A stretch of DNA of 64,000 nt from assembly GCF_900177545.1 (NCBI RefSeq), contig NZ_FXBQ01000001.1, positions 3,380,163 through 3,444,162 of the forward strand, read 5' to 3'. Source of the DNA: Maritimibacter sp. HL-12. GTDB taxonomy: Bacteria > Pseudomonadota > Alphaproteobacteria > Rhodobacterales > Rhodobacteraceae. The notes under the pieces are model-generated. The model was not told where the DNA came from. It ran no database searches and worked only from the letters and a program-made list of their open reading frames with translations. Shown in pieces: positions 1 through 9,239 of the stretch; within the stretch, counting starts at the first letter, position 1, and each line of letters starts with the position of its first letter. A program made the position numbers and the translations under genes.

Positions 1-1
1 C

Positions 2-364
2 ATCGCGCTGTTCCTCGTGATCAGCGGCATCTTCGGCCTCGTCGGCTCCTTCGGGCTGGTGAAACTGCGCGAGACGATGCAGCGGCTGCACGCCCCGACC
101 AAGGCCACCACGCTTGGCGTCGGCGGCGTGCTGATCGCCTCGATGCTCTATTTCCTGCTGGTGAAAGGCAGCCTGTCGTTTCACGAGCTTCTGATCACGC
201 TGTTCCTGTTTCTCACCGCCCCGATCACCGCCGGGTTCATCGCCAAGACCTACATGCTTCATCGCGTTTCGCGCGAAGACCTGCCGTCCACCGGGCGCGA
301 CTATGGCTGGGCGCTCTACGATGCCGCGCCGGGCAAGGAAGACGACGGCAACGATCAACCCTGA
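2..364 (+). CDS. mnhG: Na+/H+ antiporter subunit G (MnhG/PhaG/MrpG), 5' end outside window
   Basis: Smallest membrane subunit of the multi-subunit Mrp/Mnh/Pha cation/proton antiporter, which exports Na+ or K+ in exchange for protons at the inner membrane. About 120 residues are visible. There are three hydrophobic segments (roughly residues 1-20, 36-55, 60-82 of the visible part), and the family signature around 'RLHAPTKATTLG' lies in the loop after the first helix. The C-terminus is short, polar and acidic. The gene is open to the left edge, so its start and the upstream subunits (A-F) lie outside the window. It is presumably the last gene of its operon, because a 100-bp gap and a gene of unrelated function follow. 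Confidence 0.93.
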   Translation: MALFLVISGIFGLVGSFGLVKLRETMQRLHAPTKATTLGVGGVLIASMLYFLLVKGSLSFHELLITLFLFLTAPITAGFIAKTYMLHRVSREDLPSTGRDYGWALYDAAPGKEDDGNDQP

Positions 365-466
365 CCCGGGCCGGGCGTTGCCCTGCGCGAGCGCCTTGAT
401 TGCGCCCGGCAAACCCGTAATACTCTGATAACCGGGCCGGAGCGGCCATTTATCCCGGGAGGGTCT

Positions 467-1390
467 ATGCGACGGATTGTTCTTGGGCTCGGTGCCGGGC
501 TCGGCCTTGGGCTGGCTGTCAGCGCAGCGCATGCCGGCCCGCTCGACGTTCAGCCGGTGGTGCCGGATGTCTGGGCCATCGTCGGCCCGACGGAACAGCG
601 CAGCCCCGAGAACCTCGCCAACAACGCCACCTTCGGCCTTGTCGTGACCGACGAAGGCGCGGTGCTGATCGACCCGGGCGGGTCCTCGCAAGGGGCGGCG
701 ATGCTGCATGAGGCGATCCGCGCGATCACCGACCAGCCGGTGGTCTACGTCATCAACACCGGCGGGCAGGATCACCGCTGGCTGGGCAACGGCTACTGGC
801 AGGCAGAGGGCGCGACGGTGATCGCCAGTGCGGCGGCGGATGCCGACCACCACGCCCGGGCCTCACTGCAGATGAGCGCGCTCGCCACGTTTCTGGGCGA
901 CGGGCTGGAGGGCACCGCGCCCGCCTATGCCGATATCACCTTCGAGAGCGACCACAGGCTTGATATCGGCGGCCTCAGCTTCGAGATCATGCATCGCGGC
1001 CCGGCCCACACCCCCGGCGACGCCTTCGTCTGGCTCGATGAGCGCGACGTGATGTTCACCGGCGATATCGTCTATGTCGACCGGCTGCTCGGCAATGGTC
1101 CGGCCGGCAACACCCGAAGCTGGATCGAGGTTTTCGACGCGATGGCGGCGTTCGAGCCGGCCCATGTCGTGCCCGGCCATGGCCACGCCACCGACCTGGC
1201 CACCGCCCGGCGCGATACATACGACTACCTCGTGCACCTGCGCCGCGAGATCGGCGCGCTGATCGAGGCGGGCGGCAGCATCATAGAGGCACCGCAGATC
1301 GACCAGAGCGCCTGGGATCACCTGTCGCAATTCGACAGCCTCGCCGGGCGCAACGCGCAAGCGACCTTCGAAGAGATGGAATGGGATTAG
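467..1390 (+). CDS. Exported metallo-beta-lactamase-fold protein with degenerate first zinc motif
   Basis: 307-residue MBL-fold protein with an N-terminal signal peptide (hydrophobic residues 4-22, likely cleavage after AHA), so probably periplasmic. The usual T-H-x-H-x-D-H motif reads N-T-G-G-Q-D-H at residues 97-103: both leading histidines are missing, while D102 and H103 remain. The later metal ligands are present: H181 in 'PAHTPGD', D200 in 'FTGD' and H238 in 'PGHGH'. It therefore keeps one metal site (D102, H103, D200, H238) but not the other. It resembles the periplasmic MBL proteins found near sulfur-oxidation or quinoprotein genes. No partner gene here indicates a substrate, and a phrase such as hydrolase should be taken as fold-level only. 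Confidence 0.85.
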   Translation: MRRIVLGLGAGLGLGLAVSAAHAGPLDVQPVVPDVWAIVGPTEQRSPENLANNATFGLVVTDEGAVLIDPGGSSQGAAMLHEAIRAITDQPVVYVINTGGQDHRWLGNGYWQAEGATVIASAAADADHHARASLQMSALATFLGDGLEGTAPAYADITFESDHRLDIGGLSFEIMHRGPAHTPGDAFVWLDERDVMFTGDIVYVDRLLGNGPAGNTRSWIEVFDAMAAFEPAHVVPGHGHATDLATARRDTYDYLVHLRREIGALIEAGGSIIEAPQIDQSAWDHLSQFDSLAGRNAQATFEEMEWD

Positions 1391-1430
1391 CGCCGGGCCG
1401 GAGCGTCTGACCGGTCGCGACACAGGGCTG

Positions 1431-1479
1431 TTACAGAAATTTCACCCTCCGGTTATCTTATTTCTGTTATCCATGAAAT
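1431..1479. promoter_or_regulatory. Candidate ArsR operator (imperfect inverted repeats) at the arsenic operon start
   Basis: The AT-rich stretch between the MBL gene and the arsR-arsC start carries TTACAGAAAT (1431-1440) and ATTTCTGTTA (1460-1469), an inverted pair with two mismatches at one end. A nested pair, ATTTCA (1438-1443) and TGAAAT (1474-1479), abuts the start codon. ArsR-family repressors bind imperfect inverted repeats overlapping the promoter of the operon they control, so autoregulation is expected. The assignment rests on position and symmetry only. Confidence 0.45.
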
Positions 1480-2316
1480 ATGGAAACAGTGATTCCCGAC
1501 CGTCTTGCCACCCTCGGCCACCCGCAACGCCTGGCGATCTTCCGGCTGTTGATGCGGCGTCACCCCGACCGGTTGCCTGCCGGCGAGATCGCGGGCGCGT
1601 TGGGCTTGAAGCCCAGCACGCTCTCGGCCTACCTCGCCGCGCTGATGCAGGTCGGGCTGGTGCAGCAGGAACGCGCCGGCACATCGCTGCTTTACTCCAT
1701 AGCCATGACGGAAGTGCAGAACACGCTCGACTACCTGATGCGCGATTGTTGCCGCGCGCGTCCCGAGCTTTGTGCTCCCGTCGCCTCATCCCGCCCCCAA
1801 GGACAAACCGCCATGCCCGACCGTAAGTTCAACGTGCTGTTCATCTGCACCGGGAATTCCGCCCGCTCGATCTTCGCCGAATCGATCCTTCGCGATACCG
1901 CCGGCGATCGCTTCACCGCCTATTCCGCCGGCACCAAGCCCTCGTCGGAGTTGAACCCCTATGCGCTCGAGGTGCTCAAGGCCAACGGCCACGACATCTC
2001 GCTGCTGCGCGCCAAGAACGTCGGCGAGTTCTCCGGCCCCGACGCCCCGGCGCTCGACTTCGTCTTCACCGTTTGCAACCAGGCCGCCAACGAGGAATGC
2101 CCGGCCTGGGAAGGCCAGCCGATCAGCGGCCACTGGGGCATGCCCGACCCGGTGAAAGCCGAGGGTGCCGAACCGGAAAAGCGGCTTGCCTTCCGCGAAG
2201 CCTATGGCGCGCTCTACCGGCGGATCACCGCCTTCGCCGCCCTCCCGATCGCCTCGCTCGACCGCATCGCCCTGCAGGCCGCCGTCGATGACATCGCCCA
2301 TCTCAAGAAGGACTGA
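1480..2316 (+). CDS. arsR-arsC: ArsR repressor fused to ArsC low-molecular-weight phosphatase-type arsenate reductase
   Basis: 278-residue two-domain protein. Residues about 5-95 form a winged helix-turn-helix ('HPQRLAIFRLL', then 'LKPSTLSAYLAALMQ') of the ArsR/SmtB family; C90, C91 and C98 just after it could form the As(III) sensor site. Residues about 115-275 are a low-molecular-weight tyrosine-phosphatase-fold arsenate reductase: nucleophile loop 'CTGNSARS' (C123 to R129), candidate resolving cysteines C199 and C207, and the acid in 'PDPVKAEG' (D223). It would sense arsenite and reduce arsenate to arsenite. It is the first gene of the arsenic operon, 6 bp before the GAPDH gene. No Shine-Dalgarno sequence is seen before the ATG, so translation may be leaderless or start at the GTG three codons on. 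ArsR-ArsC fusions are known in alphaproteobacteria. Confidence 0.93.
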   Translation: METVIPDRLATLGHPQRLAIFRLLMRRHPDRLPAGEIAGALGLKPSTLSAYLAALMQVGLVQQERAGTSLLYSIAMTEVQNTLDYLMRDCCRARPELCAPVASSRPQGQTAMPDRKFNVLFICTGNSARSIFAESILRDTAGDRFTAYSAGTKPSSELNPYALEVLKANGHDISLLRAKNVGEFSGPDAPALDFVFTVCNQAANEECPAWEGQPISGHWGMPDPVKAEGAEPEKRLAFREAYGALYRRITAFAALPIASLDRIALQAAVDDIAHLKKD

Positions 2317-2322
2317 CCCCTC

Positions 2323-3321
2323 ATGACCACCTACGCCCTGAACGGCCTTGGCCGGATCGGAAAACTCGCCCTGAGGCCGCTTCTGGAGCGCGGGGCCGAG
2401 ATTGCCTGGATCAACGACGCGGTGGGCGATCCCGAGATGCACGCGCACCTGCTGGAGTTCGACACCGTGCACGGGCGCTGGCCGGCCACGTTCAGCCATG
2501 ACACCGCGAGCCTCACCATCGACGGCACCCGCCTGTCCTTCATCGGCACCAGGAACCTCGCCGATCTGCCGCTCGACGGCGTCGACGTGGTGATCGACTG
2601 CACCGGCGTGTTCAAGTCCGAGGCCGCCCTCGCGCCCTATTTCCAAGCCGGGGTGAAAAAGGTCGTGGTCTCGGCCCCGGTGAAGGACGGGCCGACCGCC
2701 AACATCGTCTACGGCGTGAATGATGACACCTACGACCCGGCGGCGCATGACATCGTGACAGCCGCCTCCTGCACCACCAACTGCCTTGCACCCGTGGTGA
2801 AGGTGATACATGAAAACCTCGGCATAAAACACGGGTCCATCACGACAATCCATGATGTTACCAACACCCAGACCATCGTCGACCGCCCCGCGAAAGACCT
2901 CCGCCGCGCGCGCTCGGCGCTGAATTCGCTGATCCCCACCACCACCGGCTCGGCCACCGCGATCACGCTGATCTATCCCGAGCTCACCGGCCGGTTGAAC
3001 GGCCATGCGGTGCGCGTGCCGCTGCTCAACGCCTCGCTCACCGATTGCGTCTTCGAGGTGGAGCGCGCAACCACGCCCGAAGAGGTCAACGCACTGTTCG
3101 AGGCCGCCGCAGGGGGGCCGCTTGCTGGCATCCTGGGTTACGAGACCCGCCCGCTGGTGTCGGCCGATTACACCAACGACACCCGCTCGGGCATCGTCGA
3201 CGCCCTCTCCACCATGGTGGTAAACGGCACCCAGGTGAAGGTCTACGTCTGGTATGACAACGAGATGGGCTATGCCCATCGGCTGGTCGACGTGGCGTTG
3301 ATGGTGGGAGCTTCGCTTTGA
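2323..3321 (+). CDS. gapdh: ArsJ-associated glyceraldehyde-3-phosphate dehydrogenase
   Basis: 332-residue GAPDH with the N-terminal Rossmann start '[13 protein letters not shown]' and the catalytic 'SCTTNC' motif (Cys about residue 149). In arsenic operons this enzyme uses arsenate in place of phosphate and makes 1-arseno-3-phosphoglycerate, which ArsJ then exports; free arsenate is released outside the cell. The gene sits between arsR-arsC and arsJ and its stop codon overlaps the arsJ start by four bases. That placement argues for the arsenic role over glycolysis, although catalysis with ordinary phosphate cannot be excluded. Length is normal for the family. Confidence 0.93.
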   Translation: MTTYALNGLGRIGKLALRPLLERGAEIAWINDAVGDPEMHAHLLEFDTVHGRWPATFSHDTASLTIDGTRLSFIGTRNLADLPLDGVDVVIDCTGVFKSEAALAPYFQAGVKKVVVSAPVKDGPTANIVYGVNDDTYDPAAHDIVTAASCTTNCLAPVVKVIHENLGIKHGSITTIHDVTNTQTIVDRPAKDLRRARSALNSLIPTTTGSATAITLIYPELTGRLNGHAVRVPLLNASLTDCVFEVERATTPEEVNALFEAAAGGPLAGILGYETRPLVSADYTNDTRSGIVDALSTMVVNGTQVKVYVWYDNEMGYAHRLVDVALMVGASL

Positions 3322-4583
3322 CCACCCGCCCCGAGGGACTTTCGGCCTATATCGCCGTCACCGCCGCCTATTGGGCCTTCATGCTCACCGACGGCGCGCT
3401 CAGGATGCTGGTGCTCTTGCACTTCCACACGCTGGGCTTTTCACCGGTGCAACTGGCCTATCTCTTCGTGCTCTACGAGATCGCCGGCATGGTCACCAAC
3501 CTTTCGGCGGGCTGGATCGCCGCGCGTTTCGGGCTGACCTCGACGCTCTACGCCGGGCTCGGGCTCCAGGTGCTGGCGCTCCTCGCGCTGGCGCAGCTCG
3601 ATCCGGGCTGGGCGCTCGGGCTCTCGGTGGCCTATGTGATGATCGTGCAAGGCGCGAGCGGCGTGGCCAAAGACCTTGCCAAGATGTCGTCCAAATCGGC
3701 GGTGAAGCTGCTCGCGCCCACCGAGGATGGCGGGCTGTTTCGCTGGGTCGCCCTGCTCACTGGCTCGAAGAACGCGGTAAAGGGCCTTGGTTTCCTGCTC
3801 GGCGCGGCGCTGCTGGCCACGCTCGGCTTCGTGCCCGCGGTGCTGGCCATGGCCGCGGTGCTCGCGGTGATCCTCGTGGCGGTGCTGGTGGCGATGCCCT
3901 CGGGCCTGCCGCGCGGCCGCAAGGGCGCCAAGTTTTCGGAAGTCTTCTCGAAATCGGCCAATGTGAACTGGCTGTCGGCGGCGCGGGTCTTCCTCTTCGG
4001 CGCGCGTGACGTGTGGTTCGTCGTCGGCATCCCGGTCTATTTCTACGCCGTGCTCTCGGACGGCAGCACCGAGGGTAACCGCGCCGCCTTCTTCCTGATC
4101 GGCACCTTCATGGCGGTCTGGATCATCCTCTACGGCGCGGTGCAGGCGGCCGCGCCCCGGCTGCTCGGCGCGCGCACCCGGCCCGAGGCGGAGCTGATCC
4201 GCGCCGCGCGGGGCTGGGCCGGGCTGCTCTTCGTCGTGCCCGTCGCGCTCGCCGTCGCCGCCGCATTCGCGGGCGGGCCGCAGCCATGGCTCACCACCTC
4301 GGTGGTGGCCGGGTTGCTCGTTTTCGGCGCGCTCTTTGCGATCAACTCGGCGCTGCACTCCTACCTGATCCTTGCCTTCACCCGGTCCGAGCGGGTGACG
4401 ATGGACGTGGGCTTCTACTACATGGCCAACGCCGGCGGGCGGCTGATCGGCACGCTCTCCTCCGGGCTGACCTACCAGATCGGTGGCCTGCCGCTGATGC
4501 TGGGCACCGCCGCGGTGATGGTGGCGCTCGCCGCGCTCGCCGCCGGCCGGCTCGACGCGGGCGCGGGGGAGGCCGCCCCATGA
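3318..4583 (+). CDS. arsJ: Organoarsenical efflux MFS permease ArsJ
   Basis: 421-residue major-facilitator-type inner membrane protein with about twelve hydrophobic segments. The start is a TTG overlapping the GAPDH stop (TTGA), which is the only start that keeps the family N-terminus. The central loop '[16 protein letters not shown]' is typical of ArsJ. It is thought to export 1-arseno-3-phosphoglycerate made by the upstream GAPDH, giving resistance to arsenate without prior reduction. Its end overlaps the acr3 start by ATGA, indicating translational coupling. Identification rests on the sequence together with the GAPDH-ArsJ pairing. Confidence 0.93.
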   Translation: MTTRPEGLSAYIAVTAAYWAFMLTDGALRMLVLLHFHTLGFSPVQLAYLFVLYEIAGMVTNLSAGWIAARFGLTSTLYAGLGLQVLALLALAQLDPGWALGLSVAYVMIVQGASGVAKDLAKMSSKSAVKLLAPTEDGGLFRWVALLTGSKNAVKGLGFLLGAALLATLGFVPAVLAMAAVLAVILVAVLVAMPSGLPRGRKGAKFSEVFSKSANVNWLSAARVFLFGARDVWFVVGIPVYFYAVLSDGSTEGNRAAFFLIGTFMAVWIILYGAVQAAAPRLLGARTRPEAELIRAARGWAGLLFVVPVALAVAAAFAGGPQPWLTTSVVAGLLVFGALFAINSALHSYLILAFTRSERVTMDVGFYYMANAGGRLIGTLSSGLTYQIGGLPLMLGTAAVMVALAALAAGRLDAGAGEAAP

Positions 4584-5587
4584 GCCTGTTCGAACGCTAC
4601 CTCACGCTCTGGATCGCGCTTGCCATGGCGGGCGGCATCCTGCTCGGCAGCCTCGCGCCGGGGCTGGTGTCCGCCATCGCCGCCGCCGAGGTGGCGCGGG
4701 TCAACCTGGTGGTGGCGGTGCTGATCTGGGCGATGGTCTACCCGATGATGGTGGCGGTCGACCCGGCCCATATCGGCGGCGCGCTGCGCGAACCGAAGGG
4801 GCTGGCGATCACGCTTGCCGTCAACTGGCTGATCAAGCCCTTCACCATGGCGGCGCTGGCGGTGCTGTTCTTCGAAACCGTCTTCGCCCCCTTCATCGCC
4901 CCCGAGGACGCCTCGCAATACATCGCCGGGCTGATCCTGCTCGGCGCCGCGCCCTGCACGGCGATGGTGTTCGTCTGGTCGCAGCTTACGAAGGGCGACG
5001 CCAATTACACCCTGCTGCAGGTCTCGGTGAATGACGTGGTGATGGTCTTCGCCTTCGCGCCGATCGTGGCCCTGCTGCTCGGTGTGACCGACATCTCGGT
5101 GCCCTGGGAAACGCTGGTGCTCTCGGTCGTGCTGTTCGTGGCGCTGCCGCTTCTGGCCGGGGTCGCCACCCGCCGATGGCTGGCCTCGCCCGCCCGCATC
5201 GCCACGTTCCAGGCCCGGGTGAAGCCGTGGTCGGTGATCGGGCTGATCGCGACGGTGGTGATCCTGTTCGGCCTCCAAGGGCAGGTGATCCTCGACCGAC
5301 CCGCCGTGATCGGGCTGATCGCGGTGCCGATCCTGATCCAGTCCTATGGCATCTTCGCGCTGGCCTATGCCGCCGCCTGGGCGCTCAAGGTGCCGCACCG
5401 GATCGCCGCGCCCTGCGCGCTGATCGGCACCTCGAACTTCTTCGAACTGGCGGTGGCGGTGGCGATCTCGCTGTTCGGGCTCAATTCGGGCGCGGCGCTG
5501 GCCACCGTGGTGGGCGTTCTGGTCGAGGTGCCGGTGATGCTCTCGCTGGTGGCGCTGGCCAACCGCACGCGGGCGCGCTTCGGCTGA
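4580..5587 (+). CDS. acr3: Arsenite efflux carrier Acr3
   Basis: 335-residue membrane protein of the bile/arsenite/riboflavin transporter superfamily with ten predicted helices. The family motif '[13 protein letters not shown]' carries the conserved cysteine needed for As(III) transport in characterised Acr3 proteins. It exports the arsenite formed by the ArsC domain. The ATG overlaps the arsJ stop; longer upstream readings in this frame run inside arsJ and are rejected. It is the last gene of the operon, so the cassette combines two routes: arsenate reduction plus Acr3, and arsenylation plus ArsJ. Confidence 0.95.
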   Translation: MSLFERYLTLWIALAMAGGILLGSLAPGLVSAIAAAEVARVNLVVAVLIWAMVYPMMVAVDPAHIGGALREPKGLAITLAVNWLIKPFTMAALAVLFFETVFAPFIAPEDASQYIAGLILLGAAPCTAMVFVWSQLTKGDANYTLLQVSVNDVVMVFAFAPIVALLLGVTDISVPWETLVLSVVLFVALPLLAGVATRRWLASPARIATFQARVKPWSVIGLIATVVILFGLQGQVILDRPAVIGLIAVPILIQSYGIFALAYAAAWALKVPHRIAAPCALIGTSNFFELAVAVAISLFGLNSGAALATVVGVLVEVPVMLSLVALANRTRARFG

Positions 5588-5770
5588 GCCGGGCGCGGCG
5601 AAATGGGGCCTTGGCAATCATCGCCCGCGCCGCTAAACCCGCGCCGAACGCATTTGGAGCCGGGTGAAACTCCCGGCTGGCTCCTCCGGCCGCCGATCCG
5701 CCGGATAACCCGACACGCACACCAATGACCAAGACCGCGATGCGCCGTCGCGGCCCCGGGAACCGCTTTC

Positions 5771-7261
5771 ATGATCACACCCGCCCAATACCGCCGCCAG
5801 TGGACGAGCAACATCCGCGGCGATCTGCTCTCCGGCCTCGTCGTCGCGCTCGCGCTGATCCCCGAGGCCATCGCCTTCTCGATCATCGCCGGCGTCGATC
5901 CGAAGGTCGGGCTCTACGCCAGTTTCTCGATCGCGGTGATCATCGCCATCACCGGCGGCCGGCCGGGGATGATCTCGGCCGCTACCGCCGCCACCGCCGT
6001 GCTGATGGTGACACTGGTCAAGGACCACGGGCTGCAATACCTGCTCGCCGCCACCGTGCTGGCGGGGCTCCTGCAGATCGGCGCGGGGCTCTTGAAGCTC
6101 GGCCGGGTGATGCGCTTCGTTTCGCGCTCGGTGATGACCGGCTTCGTCAACGCGCTGGCGATCCTGATCTTCATCGCGCAACTGCCCGAGCTCGATCCGC
6201 GCAACGTGCCGATGCTCACTTACGTGTTGGTCGCCGCCGGGCTGGCGATCATCTACCTGTTTCCGCGCCTCACCACCGCCGTGCCCTCGCCGCTGGTCAC
6301 CATCATCGTGCTGACCGGGCTCGCGCTGGTGCTCGGGCTCGACGTGCGCACCGTGGGCGACATGGGCGCCCTGCCCGACACCCTGCCGGTGTTCCTGATC
6401 CCCGACATCCCGCTCAATTTCGAGACCCTGCAGATCATCTTCCCCTATTCCGTCGCCGTCGCCATCGTCGGGCTGCTCGAAAGCCTGATGACCCAGCAGA
6501 TCGTCGACGACCTGACCGACACCACCTCCGACCGCAACCAGGAGTGCATCGGCCAGGGCATCGCCAATACCGCCACCGGCTTCATCGGCGGCATGGCCGG
6601 CTGCGCGATGATCGGTCAGTCGATCATCAACGTCAAATCCGGCGGTCGCGGGCGGCTCTCGTCCTTCGTGGCGGGGCTGTTTTTGCTGATCCTCGTGGTC
6701 ATGCTCGGCGATATCGTCGCGATCATCCCGATGGCGGCGCTGGTGGCGATCATGATCATGGTCTCGATCGGCACCTTCTCGTGGTCGTCGATCCGCAACC
6801 TGCGCGACCATCCGCGCTCGTCGTCGATCGTGATGCTGGCGACGGTTTTCTTCGTGATCTACACCCACAACCTCGCGATCGGCGTGCTGGTCGGCGTGCT
6901 GCTCTCGGGGCTGTTCTTCGCCTGGAAGATCGCGCAGCTTTTCCGGGTGCGCAGCGCGATCACGCCCGACGGCAGCCACCGCACCTATCACGTCGAGGGC
7001 CAGTTGTTCTTCGCCTCGTCGGAAGACTTCATGAAGGCGTTCGATTTCAAGGAAGCGCCCGAGAAGGTCACCATCGACGTGACCGGCGCGCATATCTGGG
7101 ACATATCGTCGGTTGCGGCCCTCGACATGGCCGTGCTCAAGTTCCGCCGGGAAGGGGCCGAGGTCGAGATCATTGGCCTCAACGAGGCGTCCGAAACCAT
7201 CGTCGACCGGCTTGCCGTCCATGACAAACCCGGCGCGATGGACAAGTTGATGGGCCATTGA
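5771..7261 (+). CDS. SulP family anion transporter with STAS domain
   Basis: 496-residue SLC26/SulP transporter. Residues about 10-400 hold 10-14 hydrophobic segments, with the family N-terminal block '[28 protein letters not shown]'-like region at 17-45. The last ~90 residues are a cytoplasmic STAS domain with the phosphorylation-loop sequence 'DISSVAALD'. SulP members import sulfate, bicarbonate or other anions with Na+ or H+; the substrate cannot be read here. It starts a three-gene set with a universal stress protein 13 bp downstream and a DksA-type protein after that. The 183-bp leader contains one perfect 7-bp stem (5658-5678) of unknown role. Confidence 0.92.
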   Translation: MITPAQYRRQWTSNIRGDLLSGLVVALALIPEAIAFSIIAGVDPKVGLYASFSIAVIIAITGGRPGMISAATAATAVLMVTLVKDHGLQYLLAATVLAGLLQIGAGLLKLGRVMRFVSRSVMTGFVNALAILIFIAQLPELDPRNVPMLTYVLVAAGLAIIYLFPRLTTAVPSPLVTIIVLTGLALVLGLDVRTVGDMGALPDTLPVFLIPDIPLNFETLQIIFPYSVAVAIVGLLESLMTQQIVDDLTDTTSDRNQECIGQGIANTATGFIGGMAGCAMIGQSIINVKSGGRGRLSSFVAGLFLLILVVMLGDIVAIIPMAALVAIMIMVSIGTFSWSSIRNLRDHPRSSSIVMLATVFFVIYTHNLAIGVLVGVLLSGLFFAWKIAQLFRVRSAITPDGSHRTYHVEGQLFFASSEDFMKAFDFKEAPEKVTIDVTGAHIWDISSVAALDMAVLKFRREGAEVEIIGLNEASETIVDRLAVHDKPGAMDKLMGH

Positions 7262-7274
7262 GGGAGACAGACCC

Positions 7275-8132
7275 ATGTTGAATCATACACTCATCGCGCT
7301 CGTCGACGGCTCGGCCTATGCTGAAAGCGTCTGCCATCACACCGCCTGGATTGCCCGGCGCACTGCCTCGCGGGTCAAGCTCTATCACGTGATGGGGCGG
7401 CGCGACGCGACGGAAAAACAGGATCTGAGCGGCGCGATCCGGCTCGGAGCCCGCACAAGGCTGCTCGAACAGCTTTCCGAGATGGACGCCGCCCGCGCGA
7501 AACTCGCCCATGAACATGGCCGCGCGATCCTCGAAGACGCCAAGGCGATCGTGGAAAGCGGCGGCGATATTGAGGTGGAAACCCGCCTGCGCCAGGGCGA
7601 TCTGGTCGAGACGGTCACCGACAAGGAAGATCAGGGCGACATGATCGTGGTCGGCAAGCGTGGCGAGGCGGCGGGACTGGCCTCCGAGCACCTCGGCTCG
7701 AACCTCGAACGCATCGTGCGCGCCAGCCACAAGCCGGTTTTCATCGCCAACCGCGCCTTCAAGCCGGTCGAGAAGGTGCTTGTTGCCTTCGACGGCGGGC
7801 CTTCGGCGATCAAGGCGGTCGATTTCCTTGCCGATTGCCCCTTGTTCGCGGGCCTTGCGGTGTCTCTGGTGTCGGCCGGGCTCGAAACCCCCGACCTGCG
7901 CGCCGCGCTCGACAAGGCCGCGGCCCGGCTTGCCAAAGCAGGGCTCTCGGCCGAGATCATCCTGCGGCCGGGCGAACCGGAACAGGTGCTGTCGCAGATG
8001 ACCGCGCTCGAGGATTACGACCTGCTGGTGATGGGGGCCTATGGCCATTCGCGGGTGCGCCACCTGATCATCGGCTCCACCACCACCGCGTTGATCCGCT
8101 CCTGCCGTGTGCCCGTCCTGATCATGAGGTAA
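7275..8132 (+). CDS. Tandem universal stress protein (two UspA domains)
   Basis: 285-residue cytoplasmic protein made of two Usp domains (about 1-150 and 160-285). The second ends with the nucleotide-binding-type motif 'MGAYGHSRVRHLIIGSTTTALI' region, a G-x2-G-x9-G(S/T) pattern; the first has a weaker 'VGKRGEAAGLASEHLGSNLERI' version. It lies 13 bp after the SulP gene and 3 bp before the dksA-like gene and is surely co-transcribed. Usp proteins commonly sit beside SulP and other transporters, perhaps as ATP/AMP-responsive regulators; the actual role here is not known. Confidence 0.9.
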   Translation: MLNHTLIALVDGSAYAESVCHHTAWIARRTASRVKLYHVMGRRDATEKQDLSGAIRLGARTRLLEQLSEMDAARAKLAHEHGRAILEDAKAIVESGGDIEVETRLRQGDLVETVTDKEDQGDMIVVGKRGEAAGLASEHLGSNLERIVRASHKPVFIANRAFKPVEKVLVAFDGGPSAIKAVDFLADCPLFAGLAVSLVSAGLETPDLRAALDKAAARLAKAGLSAEIILRPGEPEQVLSQMTALEDYDLLVMGAYGHSRVRHLIIGSTTTALIRSCRVPVLIMR

Positions 8133-8135
8133 CCG

Positions 8136-8483
8136 ATGGAAGAGCACGATCTCACGCCGCTGATCGACCGGCTGTTGCCGCGCATGCAGGCCGACCTGGC
8201 GGAGTTGAAAGCCAATTCGGCGCAGACCTCCGCCGATCGCAAGCCGGTCGAACTCGATCAGCAGAGCGTAGGCCGCCTGAGCCGGATCGACGCGATGCAG
8301 CAACAAGCCATGGCCGCCGCGCAGGAAGCCCGGCACCATGGCCGCGCCCGGGCCCTCGAAGCCGCCATTGCCCGGGTCGATAGCGGCGATTTCGGCTGGT
8401 GCGCTGATTGTGGCGACTTCATCGGCGCGCAGCGGCTGGACCTCGACCCGGCGATCATGAAATGCCGTGATTGCGCGTCGTGA
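8136..8483 (+). CDS. DksA/TraR-type C4 zinc finger protein
   Basis: 115-residue protein with an N-terminal helical coiled-coil portion (about 1-80) and a C-terminal four-cysteine zinc finger, C89-x2-C92 and C110-x2-C113. It is shorter than housekeeping DksA (about 150 residues) and resembles the short DksA-like/TraR proteins that enter the RNA polymerase secondary channel and modulate transcription. The acidic tip residues needed for DksA action cannot be assigned with certainty. Third gene of the SulP-Usp-DksA set, 3 bp after the usp gene. Confidence 0.87.
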   Translation: MEEHDLTPLIDRLLPRMQADLAELKANSAQTSADRKPVELDQQSVGRLSRIDAMQQQAMAAAQEARHHGRARALEAAIARVDSGDFGWCADCGDFIGAQRLDLDPAIMKCRDCAS

Positions 8484-8576
8484 CAGCGCGCTTGAGCCGC
8501 GGGGCGCGCCGGTGCTAAGGCATCTCGTCATGACAAGTCTTGCTTTTACCTGCCACCACGTGCACCGGGTGCCCGG

Positions 8577-9206
8577 ATGATCGACGCGGCCCTTCTGCCC
8601 TTGCAGCGCCGGGCGCTGGCACCGCTTGCGCGCACCCTCGCCGCGCGCGGGGTGAGCGCCGACGCGATCACGCTCGCAGGCTTCGCCATCGGCCTTGCCG
8701 CAATCCCCGCGCTGGCGTCGGGCCAGTTCGCCCTCGCGCTCGCGCTGATCCTCGTCAACCGGCTGGCCGACGGTCTCGACGGCGCGGTGGCGCGTCTCAC
8801 TCGGCCCACCGACCGGGGGGCCTTTCTCGATATCGCGCTCGATTTCGTCTTCTACGCGCTCGTGCCGGTGGGCTTCGCGCTGGCCGACCCCGCCGCCAAC
8901 GCGCTTCCCGCCGCGGTGCTTGTCGCCGCTTTCGTCGGCACCGGCTCGTCCTTCCTCGCCTTCGCGGTGATTGCGGCCGCAAAGGGCATGAGCGCCGCCG
9001 CCTATCCAACCAAGGGGATCTACTACCTTGGCGGCCTCACCGAAGGCTTTGAAACCATCGCGCTGTTCGTGCTCATGTGTTTGTTACCGCAGCACTTTGC
9101 AGAATTGGCCTATATCTTCGCGGGTCTCTGCGCGGTCACCACGTTCACGCGCTGGCGGCAGGGTTGGATCGCCTTCACGCCGACCGAAGACAACGACACC
9201 GCCTGA
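8577..9206 (+). CDS. ynjF: CDP-alcohol phosphatidyltransferase, YnjF-like
   Basis: 209-residue integral membrane enzyme with about six hydrophobic segments. The CDP-alcohol phosphotransferase signature is complete: D65-x2-D68-G69-x2-A72-R73-x7-G81-x3-D85-x3-D89, the four aspartates that hold the divalent metals. Such enzymes transfer a phosphatidyl-type group from a CDP-lipid to an alcohol head group. It precedes the ynjBCD-like ABC transporter by 33 bp. E. coli also carries a CDP-alcohol phosphatidyltransferase gene, ynjF, in its ynjABCDEF locus, so the pairing is conserved across distant proteobacteria. The alcohol acceptor is unknown. Confidence 0.88.
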   Translation: MIDAALLPLQRRALAPLARTLAARGVSADAITLAGFAIGLAAIPALASGQFALALALILVNRLADGLDGAVARLTRPTDRGAFLDIALDFVFYALVPVGFALADPAANALPAAVLVAAFVGTGSSFLAFAVIAAAKGMSAAAYPTKGIYYLGGLTEGFETIALFVLMCLLPQHFAELAYIFAGLCAVTTFTRWRQGWIAFTPTEDNDTA

Positions 9207-9239
9207 GCCCCGCGTGAGGGCCTGCATGAAGGATAAGCA

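Noticed and set aside
1786-3279. Long open frame on the minus strand opposite arsC and the GAPDH gene
   Set aside because: It is an artefact of high GC codon bias in the real plus-strand genes; its translation is low-complexity Gly/Asp/His-rich with no family features. The same holds for long antisense frames opposite ynjC, rne, mrcA and the oxidase genes.
5658-5678. Perfect 7-bp stem upstream of the SulP gene as a terminator for the arsenic operon
   Set aside because: Short stem with a 7-base loop and no T-run; in GC-rich DNA such stems are common by chance.
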